The notes under the pieces: generated by a model
What the model was told of the DNA's origin: nothing
The model's database searches: none
What the model saw: only the letters and a program-made list of their open reading frames with translations
Source of the DNA: Diospyros lotus
Lineage: Eukaryota > Streptophyta > Magnoliopsida > Ericales > Ebenaceae
Assembly (NCBI RefSeq): GCF_014633365.1
Contig: NC_068338.1
Location: forward strand, 22,950,616 to 23,014,615
Direction: 5' to 3'
Length of the DNA: 64,000 nt
In this document: piece after piece, positions 54,738-64,000 of the stretch
Layout: every line of letters starts with the position of its first letter
How positions within the stretch are numbered: position 1 is the stretch's first letter
Translations under genes and position numbers: made by a program

Positions 54738-57700
54738 CAAAGTATCTTCAAGGGGCAAAACAGAAGAAGGAATCCTAAATTAGAAGGACAGTTTAAAGGC
54801 GGTGAACACAGAACAAGTAGCACAAACTTGAGACTGTTTTTATCATCCAATCGTATGGCAGAGGATCTAAAATGGCATAAGAAATAAAGAATAATAACAG
54901 GGGAAAAAAAAAAAAGGAAAAATAATCTAAGGTAGCCAAATATAAATCGGAATACCTAGGGAGAGTTAAGAAGTCTATCATGTTACAGTTGTCAAGTACT
55001 TGATAACAAATGTTACTAAAAACTGAAGAAAGAGGTTCACCATTCTCAAAGATAATATTGTGAATAACAGATGTGAAAATACATGACACTAGGTACATTA
55101 GACTACTTATGAAATGAGGCATGGAAAGTAGCTATTACTAATAAGCCATGAAATTAAAAATTAAAATCAAAACCTCAACCTCATGAAGATCATGGGTTGA
55201 GAACAGCTGAAAATTGAAATCTATGAGATTTATATCTCCTGCTGTTCATCAGTGGCTACGTTGTAGATGGTTGCTTGTTCAAGATTTTCACTGCATCAAA
55301 TCCTTCTTGGAGAGATTTAATTCATTTTAAATTAAAGAATTCAGAATGAAAGAGCTCACTTTGACTAAACTCTTAAGAAGGTATTTTGATATTTTTTTAT
55401 ATCTCACAAACATAATAAATTAGTTCCCTACAACCAATCAACTGGTCCAAAAGCAATTGCTAAAGCCACCAATCTGTATCTAGATGAGTTCAGAAAGGAA
55501 GCAAGCAAGCACAAAGCTAGATCCCATGCAAATTAAAACCAGTCAGCATCTTGTGAATGAACTATTGCTAAACCAGTTTTAAAGCATATTTAGGTTGATT
55601 TTGTTAACACTCAACAGATGATTTAAAGTACCTTAGTGTAGCAGATTGAAAAAACTGTAGAGCAAAACTTCAAAAAATATCTGCAGGAAACTTTTTTATG
55701 CCTTTCTTTTCTTCTGCCAGTGAACAAGTGCACGGTTATCTATATAATGTTTGCCAATGTCTGAAATAACTAAACAACCTTAGTAGAAACAAAGGAAATA
55801 TTGAACCAATTCTTTCTAGCAGGTGGGATGCAAATATTCAGTTTCTGATTGCACATCAGGCTATGATAACAGTTATATGAAAGAGTTAAGACAAACTGTG
55901 CCTAATCCTATAGACCATATGAGCCACCAAAAACCATTCAGATGAAAAATTAGATAGCCCTAAGTTCCTAACTTTAACTAATTTTTCCAATTTGGTAATT
56001 GGTAGAAACGCCATACCAAACAGTACCAAATGGTCTTTCCCTTGTCATCAATTTTTTGAAAAATAAAAAAGTGAAATGTCAAAAGACCAGAAAACATAGA
56101 GTAATTCAAAAAAACTGACTTCGAAATATCAATCATTGAATTTGTTTAAGTATTATTCACCATCACATTTTAAGAACTTAAAGCTATTAAAGAAAGTGGT
56201 ACATTTTTTTACATTAATTTTAATACTCTGAACACAAGAAGCACCCCCAAGAAAGGTCAAACGTCAAACTTTCCTTCGTCATTGGTCAAAGACATGGAAC
56301 TAGTAAAATATTTAGTTGGTCATCAGTTTTAAATACAAAATCTCTTCCCTACTATGGTATCATACAAATTGATAACACTTACCTAAAACCTCAAACTGTT
56401 AGTGTGCTGTTAAAACTTGAAACCCTAAAAGTTTTAATTGTAGAGATCAGGACAATAAACCCAACAAGAAACAAAATCCAAACATAAAAAAAAAAAAGAA
56501 AACGGAAGGACGAAAGGAATAAATATGCAGTACAAAGCCTCATGCAACTGACCATTGAAGTTGAGCTTGAAAGTTTTCATGTTCATAGAAAAAACCTCAT
56601 ATGTAACATACCATTGAATGCATAACAAGTATTCCAATCATGCATCATAACATGAATAGTACCTAATTGACATTTCATTTTTAACTTTTAAAAAGAAAAT
56701 CAAATTTTGAAGAGGACCTTGCCAATTTCCCCTTGCTATGTTTCAAAGTCAAGTTTGTTATGCATTCGTTAATGTAAAACAACCTTGGACTCTACAGCTT
56801 CATCAAATCAGTATCAATCCTGGCTTATGACCAACAAGCAGATAAACTTCAGACCTAATTTTAGATAAGACAAACATGAAATTAAATAGCTTGCATTTAT
56901 TGCACACACAGCATGGTGAGATGGTTTGGCCAACTAATTAGCCTCCCTAGCAATGTATTTGTCACCAACAAATCAGTTGCAATAATCGCAAGGGATGGGG
57001 AGGATTCAGAGGAGCAAAACTTGGAAAAAATTTCTTATAATCAATTATTTACCTTTACAGTACTGGCAGCTCACTGCTTCCCTGCAAATGAAAGGAAAGG
57101 AAAACAAATTAGAAACTTGATATTAGTTTGAAAGGGTAAAAACAAATCGTAAATCAAGCTTCCGTGTATCATCTGCACAAGTGGTAGAACTACATATTTA
57201 CCCAAAATTGCTCAAGTAAAAATAGATGTTTGTTGTGGTAAACAATTTTGGGTAATGGTTCCTGCACAAGTGGATAGAACTACATATTTACTATAGCAAA
57301 CCATTTTGGGTCAAAAGATTTGGAACAAGACCTTACAAAGATCCAACACTTGGAACCAAAAATTGTTAATATAGTGAACCATTACCCTCCTACTAATTTG
57401 AAGTATATATACACATAAGAATGTCATAACTAAGAAAGATAACCACCATAGAAATGATACGAGAGAAATTTTAATTCCAGAGACAAGATCTCATCAAGAT
57501 GCATTTTTTTTTTTTTTATCAAGATGCATATATTTATAAAGATGCATGTTGCAAGAATTAAAGAAAGCTTCATCTACTCTAGTTTTATTGTGTGCCTAAC
57601 CTATATAGCATACATCCAGACATATCATATCAATTTGATCAACACCAAACGCACCAATGCAACAGACTCTTAGGGACTATAGCATTCAATGTATTAGAAA

Positions 57701-60700
57701 ATGTCTACATCATACTAGAAACACTTTTCAATAAATTAATCATTAAATACTGGATATTTCTATTCATGAGTTTATAGTAGAATGATGACACTTATTTAAA
57801 CCATGAGCATAGAGCAAGCTAGTATGAGTTGCTTTCTCGCTAAACTTAATCTTTCGGACCATATTATTTTCTGATATTAGAAGCATCATTGCATACTTTA
57901 CATCATTATCATAAATACTCGATGTCAACAGACAGGATTTTCTGAAACAGGTCCTTAGAATCCTCAATGTAGATAGGTACTTACTTAGCCCCATAACTAC
58001 ATACAACAGGAAAAGAAAATCCAATGGGGGATGAAGTAAAACTAAAAAAAGTTCCTTTTTTGCGCTAAGTAAAATTCCTAAACAATTAAGTCTTGAAATA
58101 ATAATCTATATCAAGTTCTGGATATTTAAATTTCAATTTAGAATACGTGCTAATTTTTTAGTTTTGATAAATAGAACATATGGCAATAGTGTACACATTT
58201 CTAGACAGCCTAAAGAGGTCGAGTATGCCATGCACGACATACTCAAACTCCTCTCTACAAGTGTTCATTCTACATGGTGTTCAAATGAATTTTGAAAAAT
58301 GATCTGCATTATTTGTTTGGCCGATGTGATTAACATTGTTCCCAGTTGATTGTACTTATAATGCAACATTCATTTATTCCTTAATCAATGAAATTCCATC
58401 ATAAAGATATATCCAATCAAAATGAGTTATATAAGCCTCATTCTCCTATTTCTAACTTGGTTTCATAAATCCAAATGTTTTAAGGAGACATTGCCAGTCC
58501 ATTCCCCTATAATTGTAAGCTCGACTTCTGGAACATTAGCTGCCTCCACAGATAACTTTTCTTTTCTCCCACCATTGAATGCATTTGTGTTCAGCCATAG
58601 AAGAATAGTTTAGGGAAAATTAAAACAAAAACAGAAAACAAAACAAAGCTAGTGTTTTCAAAAAAGGAAACTGTAATGGACAGGAAAGATTGGAAATTTG
58701 AATACTAAAAGAGGGAAACTGGGAACATAAATTGAAGGTGTTGGTTCTATAGTGCTCTCAAGTTCATAATTCAACCCACCTGCAACACCCCTATTCTACC
58801 GAAAAAATAAATAAATGAATTAATTGGATATGATTTGAAATATATTCTTGGCCTTCAGTAAACTAAAAATAGAAAAGCATAAAAAAGGACAAGAATAAAT
58901 AAATTGATCTTGCAGAGCATAAGAGATCATATGAAATCTATATAAGCAGGAAGAGACTTATGCAATCACAAGAAATCTATATAACCAGGAAGGGACTTGT
59001 GCGATCATACGAAATCTATATAAGGCCAAAGGGACTTGTGAAACACTGAATTTATTAGATGAGCAAGCCAACAAAAAAGGAACTTGTTCCACCTTCTGTT
59101 TTGCTCTCCAAATTATGCTTCCACCAAACCTTTGGGGTAAAAGATAAGCTATTACTTCCCTCTTTACGAAATCTCAGAAATATTTAGTATTCCTAAGATT
59201 CTCATCAAGCTACAAAGATTTGATAATTCCCATGATAACACTCCAAATTATGGAACAATGCCCTTCTGATCAATATTTTATTCACACAGGAAAAATTGTA
59301 AAGAAACTCTTTTTAAGTAATTAAAAAGTCACCTTCAAGATTAATATCTTATTTAGTGTTTGAACTCCAAACAAGAAGTTGGTCAAAACAATGATAAGAG
59401 GTAAAGTAATTATCAGACAATACATTTTTTCCACTTCAAACAATAATTAACATAGTAATATTAGAACGAATCTCTTATCAAATAAAATATAATGCATTTG
59501 ATTTCTACTATTCAACACACATGCGCACACATATATGTGGATTCTGTATATATATATATATGGGAAACTACCCAAAAGAAAAAACTCTTTAACATATATT
59601 GGAGTCGTGTAACATATACCCATATAGGAAATTGTTAAGATTTTTTGCATTTTTTAGTCAATATAGTTAACATATACATCAGTTGCACCTCCATTAGGCA
59701 CCATCTATGTAATGTACTAAACAACGAAGTAAAAATATTCAATTTTTACTATGTATCCTTATGTTTTGGTCCATTTTGAAGGCCTAGCTTTGGGCCTATA
59801 GGGTTTTTACATCCATGTCTCCTGGGTATGCCCAGTGATTGCTTGTACATTTGATCATTTATACATATTTACCGATTTGATCAAAAAAAAAAATATTCAA
59901 TTTTAATCAAATACAAGAGGTTTAACATTAAACATCTATGTTAGCTAATAAAGGAGCAAACTCAATAATGCATACATTTTTTTACTACATTAGCACATAC
60001 TATATTCAGTACCACATACCTTGAGTGTGTAATGAAACTTGAACTGTTCCACTATATTCTTTTAGCTCTTTTCATTCCTCTATAAAGTACACATATTGTG
60101 ATAACATAAACTAGGATGGCTTACTCATACATATGGAAATGTTTCTATAGCTTTATAAGTTCAATAGTCCTAGACAATTCTTTTACAAGACACGAGATCA
60201 AATGACTAGAAAGAAAGGAGATTCTAGTGCCAAGGAGGTCACATCAATTTTTTGAAAAAGTAAATCGTGGTGTAGCATAGAAATTTATAGTTTGCACGTT
60301 AATAATCAATTTAAAATGTTAAAAAATCACCTAGGTGGCTGTCCAGGTGGTACAAGAATTATTAATATCAATATTCATAGCTAGGGGTTCGAATATACAC
60401 CTACTAAGGGTGATTTGTGACAATTGCATATGTTGAGAGGATCATGATATTTGATTATGCTTTTTATATTAAGTAACTATATCTACTCAAATGATTTGTA
60501 TGTACTATGCGTATGTCCTTCGAATATACTATTTCCTTATATTTGAATAAGATGCATGTATATAAGTCGTCGTGCACCTCACTTATGAAAATACACTTTT
60601 CACATTATTTTACTTTACAAGGTACTAGAGCATGCAAAGGTCATGAGCTAAAATCTCATCACAAACCCAATATTTCATTTGTTGCACACGTTTCGACCTG

Positions 60701-63700
60701 TTAGTTATGTTGTGAAGCCTGCTCATGCATGGGGGGCATTTTGAGAGTAAAAATAATAATATAAAAGAAAAGTTAATCCACAATCAACTTAAGCTTTTAG
60801 ATCAAATGATGGTTAATAGTTCAAAATACAGGTCAAAAAACAAAAACAAAAAAAAAATTGAAGACATTAAAAATATTTGCACCTTAAATAATCCACCAAG
60901 GTGGTTGGCCAAGTGGCCCAAGGCATATTAGCACCAACATCTATAGTTAAGGGGTCAAATCTTGTCCCCTACACCTACAAGGGCGTTCTGTGATTATTGC
61001 ATACACTTCAAAGAGAAGGGAGGGCGAGGCTAGTGGCGGGTTGGGGGCCTTGGGGGGGGGGGGGAGAAAATAATCCACTAAAGTGCTTAGTCAGGTGATC
61101 CAACATCCATTAATACCAACACCTATGATCAGGGCTTCAAATCTTGGCCCCTGCACCTACTAGGAGTGACTTGGGACTATGAATTGTATACTTAGTAGGC
61201 TGATGTTAAACTATGGCTAAAACCCATTGAAGGTCATCATCCTCACCAGTAGGTAGAGACTGCAATAGTGAAGTTTAGATGGGGTTGCCAGCCCAATCGA
61301 CAACCCCCCCCCTTACCAGCGCTACCTTTACCTAGGAAAAATAATAATAATCATAAATAAAGCACTTCAAATGATGCTGTAAAAGTTAATATAGTTTATA
61401 TCTGAAACATTTCTAAATCTATTATGTGTGCTTCTTTTACCTTTCCTTTTACGTTTTTCTTCTTCTTGTGTAAAATAAAAGCTAATTAACTTTAATACAA
61501 ATCTGATCAATGAATGTGGTTGGACTAAGAAGGTGTTAGGCTTAAGCTTAAATCATAGAAGCTTATAAGCTGTAAAAGCTTATTTGGAAATTTCAGATTT
61601 TAATGAGTGCATTTTGGTCTTATACTTGGTTAACAAGAGCATTTTTGAGACAGCTTATAAGCTCTCCAAAAAAAGCTAGAGGGTTGTAGTTTTTGAGAAA
61701 AGATGTTGAAAGAGCTTCTAAGCCGGTTGGCTTATAAACTCTCCAAGTTACCCAAACAGGAAAAATGAAAGATAAGCTAATAAGAAGCCTATAACTCCCT
61801 TTGACCAAAAAATCAGCTTAGCCAAACACGCACAAAAGTCCTCTCACATGGAACTAGTACAGGACTAATAAAAAGAAACGAAATATATGTCTGGGGCAGT
61901 GTGAACTAGATAGTGGCCCCGTTTGTTGCAACTTAATTAAAGAAATTATAGCTTCTAACTTCTTAGATTATAGCTTCTAAAACTTAGAATAAGTTGTGAA
62001 ATTGTTTGTTACAACTTCTCAAAAATTGTAGTTAAACAGTTGTGGTATTTGATATCATAAGCTGTAAAATAACTTATTTTTGTATAATTGTCCATAATAC
62101 CCTTAATAGTTATAGAATGATAATTTAAAAATTAATTAGTGTATATGTATAAGTTTCAAGTGTTATAAAAAATTAATTAGTGTATAGAGAGAAAGGGAGA
62201 TGGCGAGAGAGAAGAAGAGATTTGAAAATGGAGATGGCGGTGGAGAAGAGAGACCCTTGATTGCGTGACAGAAGAGTAATTCTTTGTTAAAAACAGGGGC
62301 AAAATTGTCAAAAAAATGTAACTGTTTAATCAAAAGTTGTAGAAGTTGGGGTACCCCAGCTTTGAAAAAGCCAGCTTCTACCCCTTCTAAAAGCTAGTAG
62401 AAACTATAAGCTAAAATTCTAAAAGGTAAAACAAACACTACATACCCACTTTTTTGAAGCTAGAAGCTAAAAGTTGCAACTTTTAAACTGCAACAAACAG
62501 GCCCAGTATCACCACATTATTAGGAAAATTATATGTTACTGTTGCACTAGATTTTAAGAATCATTTTTCTGAACTGAAAGAGACTAATGTAATCTTGGAT
62601 CCAACAACTATTTCACAACTATGACTCATATTATTACTTAGTTTTGAAAATGAACAAGTTTTTGTGCTCAATTAATGATATAGGACCAATATGCAACCTT
62701 GCTGCATACATGGCTTCCATGCTGGGCTGACAGGGGACAGGTTAAGTAGTTCAGAAATTGCTGGGGTAAATTCATAATTCTGAATAAAGAAAAACATATG
62801 TATAGACTCAACACCCAGAGTTATAAAGGAAAAATCACCCATAAGCCCAGATAGGTAGTTTCCCTAGGGGACCAAGCCAAGCCTGTTAAGGATCCAAGGA
62901 ACCAATGTGGTTTGAGCAGATGGGTCAACAATATTGAGCAGACTCAAGGTTTCACATGCATTATAACAAAGAATTCAGACTGGGTTCAGATAAATTTATG
63001 TTAGCATTGCAGGTCCCCACCAGGTAATGGAGAGGAAAATTTGGCTGTGAGCTTCTAAGTATAAGTAGACGATCATAAAATAAAATTTCCAAATACACAG
63101 GATAAGAATTTTTCGACACACTTCTTGTTTCTGAGATTTTTGTATTGACATAACTTTTCAAAAATTTCACCTTCATATTCCGCATGCCACTAAATTATCT
63201 ATAACTCTTTCAAAGTTAAGATTAATCAAGCATCCATAAACCAGTAATAAAAAACTGTCAACTTTGGAGTTGAGTCCTGCGAAGACCAGAATTCTGAGAA
63301 GTATGTAAAGATACAACAACACAACAATCACAAGCCTTAATCCCACCAGATGGAGTCAGCAAGAGTATGTACAGATATGAATATAATTCTATGGGATAAA
63401 ATAGGAATTTGATACCTGATCAAAACATCTTTCTTACAGTGCCCACACTGATAATACTCGGATTTTTCTGCTTTAGCAAAAAGGTACTCAAATCCTCTGT
63501 TCCTCGAGATTTTCCTTGTTATCCTACCACTCGCATTAAGTTTCCCAGAGCTCATCTTGTTAGATTTGCGGGCTATTCTCTTCTCTTCAAAAGCTTTCAA
63601 GAGATGCAAGGGAACAAGAGATTCTTCCAGCCAATATTTTTTTCTTCCACTAGAAGATTCTTCAACCGTATATCCATGAGTCACAACAACATCAGGGATA

Positions 63701-63873
63701 ATTCTTCTCTTGCCAAAATCAAGAAGATATTTGACCACTGCTCCTTCAGTGCATTTCCGACGGATTATAACTTTCTTGAAGGGCCTTACAGATTTTCTAA
63801 ATTGGTCCATCTTCAATAGAACATTGGTATTTTCAATGTCATCCCATCTAATATTTGCATCAAGCTCTCTAAC
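52863..63873 (-). CDS. PTM: DDT/PHD-finger chromatin regulator, PTM-like, copy B (3' part, exons 7-10)
   Basis: Visible exons: 63416-63873, 57053-57081, 53693-54292, 52863-53518, all joining in frame; the 5' exons lie beyond the right edge. The gene has the same orientation, boundaries and microexon as copy A and is clearly a tandem paralogue. It keeps both C-terminal PHD-like fingers. Introns 7 and 8 are 6.3 and 2.8 kb against 15.3 and 4.2 kb in copy A, because copy A gained transposons and copy B lost a block. The C-terminal tail is longer than in copy A, is acidic and Ser/Thr-rich, and has a 32-residue duplicated unit. No stop codon or frameshift was seen in the visible part, so it is probably functional; whether its 5' half is intact cannot be judged here. 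Confidence 0.87.
52891..53082 (-). repeat. 96-bp coding tandem duplication in copy B exon 10
   Basis: Two adjacent 96-bp units, 52891-52986 and 52987-53082, identical except for the last few bases. 96 is a multiple of three, so the frame is kept and 32 residues are added. Near identity means a recent duplication or ongoing homogenisation. Copy A has no equivalent. Confidence 0.93.
53693..54292 (-). CDS. PTM: PTM-like copy B, exon 9
   Basis: 600 nt. Completes PHD-like finger 2 (FFHKRH, CHKC), then a long Lys/Arg-rich region, HAYWLNGVFLSRK, and CSLC/CEIC of finger 3. It has 14 residues in the basic stretch (around SSACRVLRP) that copy A lacks. Acceptor TTCTCAG, donor GGAG before GTATCT, as in copy A. 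Confidence 0.88.
54711..54735. repeat. GA microsatellite in intron 8 of copy B
   Basis: Uninterrupted GA repeat; copy A has a shorter, interrupted version near 6353-6372. Confidence 0.9.
57053..57081 (-). CDS. PTM: PTM-like copy B, exon 8 (29-nt microexon)
   Basis: 29 nt encoding EAVSCQYCK with split codons at both ends, between TTTGCAG and GTAAAT. It differs from copy A mainly by Asn to Ser, and it is required to supply the second Cys pair of PHD-like finger 2. Confidence 0.85.
57175..57310. repeat. Local duplication at the deletion junction in intron 7 of copy B
   Basis: The phrase TGCACAAGTGG with AGAACTACATATTTAC occurs twice (about 57175 and 57267). Copy A carries one copy near 10270 and then 8.9 kb that copy B lacks before homology resumes at about 19180. 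Confidence 0.55.
59749..59893 (+). mobile_element. 5'-truncated LINE insertion in intron 7 of copy B
   Basis: About 145 bp ending in a poly-A run, flanked by TATTCAATTTTTA and TATTCAATTTTA. Its last 30 bp (TTTATACATATTTAC then TTTGAT before the A's) match the 3' end of the LINE at 38371-43620, so the two belong to one family. Copy A has no insertion near 21700. Confidence 0.65.
60327..61164 (+). repeat. Three tRNA-like SINE heads in intron 7 of copy B
   Basis: Units at 60327-60409, 60892-60984 and 61073-61164, orthologous to the trio of copy A. The middle unit has a perfect box A-like GGTTGGCCAAGTGG; the first has GGGGTTCGAAT at box B. Spacing differs from copy A. A G-run lies at 61051-61064. 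Confidence 0.55.
61533..61829. mobile_element. MITE in intron 7 of copy B
   Basis: About 297 bp with inverted ends GTGTTAGGCTTAAGC and, from the other side, GTGTTTGGCTAAGCTG. Many internal AAGCTTATAAGC palindromes. Absent from copy A near 24580. Confidence 0.55.
61915..62504. mobile_element. Tourist-like MITE in intron 7 of copy B
   Basis: 590 bp with inverted ends GGCCCCGTTTGTTGCAACTT and GGGCCTGTTTGTTGCAGTTT, flanked by AGT on both sides. Copy A has the empty site CTAGATAATATCAC near 24628, so three bases were duplicated, as PIF/Harbinger elements do. Confidence 0.65.
63416..63873 (-). CDS. PTM: PTM-like copy B, exon 7
   Basis: 458 nt, same length and phase as copy A exon 7. Starts [12 protein letters not shown] after TTTTCAG and ends ATCAG before GTATCA. 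Carries [19 protein letters not shown] and the CGHC pair that opens PHD-like finger 2. The coding sequence really starts at 63873 on the acceptor, not at the internal ATG near 63810. Confidence 0.88.
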
Positions 63874-64000
63874 CTGAAAAGATTATACTAATCAAACATA
63901 CTGAAAACTTCAAAAGGCCAATGAACAGTTAATTCTTTAATTTTGCAAGGAGCTCAGGTTAATGTACCAAATATCTTCTGCAGATATGAAACCTTGTGGC

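Overview
The window is nuclear DNA from a flowering plant. It has AT-rich non-coding sequence, spliceosomal introns of up to 15 kb, and several generations of nested retrotransposons and MITE-like elements. I cannot fix the species; nothing here looks grass-like, and a dicot or early-diverging angiosperm is my inference. No bacterial genes, CRISPR arrays or organellar genes were seen.

The core of the window is a tandem pair of genes, both on the minus strand, for a large chromatin regulator of the DDT-domain/PHD-finger family named after Arabidopsis PTM. Copy A (start codon at 32177, stop at 4892) is complete. I could join ten exons with every intron phase agreeing, giving an uninterrupted 1369-residue reading frame: a PTM/DIR17-like Tudor segment, a DDT domain, a canonical C4HC3 PHD finger, a long middle region with a Trp-Trp-Arg-Gly-Gly motif, and two C-terminal PHD-like fingers. 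Copy B (63873 down to 52863) is the 3' part of a second copy; its exons 7-10 are seen and the rest lies beyond the right edge. The two copies share exon boundaries, intron sequence, a 29-nt microexon, and a conserved block downstream of the stop codon, so a whole segment was duplicated. They differ at the C terminus: copy B has a longer tail with an almost perfect 96-bp tandem duplication.

Region by region. 1-3.9 kb: a possible edge exon, an LTR-like block and featureless AT-rich DNA. 3.9-4.3 kb: the duplicated downstream block. 4.9-32.2 kb: copy A. Its introns 7 and 8 hold a putative MITE, a SINE-like insertion with 16-bp target duplications, a 398-bp TRIM, a Mutator-like element enclosing a decayed Ty1/copia element, and a non-autonomous LTR element that captured part of a ribosomal protein eL21 gene. 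All of these are missing from copy B. 32.3-33.6 kb: a CT/GA-rich minisatellite just upstream of copy A's start codon. 33.7-49 kb: an intergenic graveyard with gypsy LTRs in both orientations, a gypsy gag-protease relic with an internal inversion, a decayed L1-type LINE, a solo LTR, a hAT-like element and MITEs. 49.2-49.6 kb: the second downstream block. 52.9-64 kb: copy B, with its own private insertions (two MITEs and a truncated LINE).

The only host genes I can support are the two PTM-like copies. Everything else is mobile DNA, its remains, or unrecognised sequence. Exon coordinates come from reading splice sites and frames by eye and have no transcript support.
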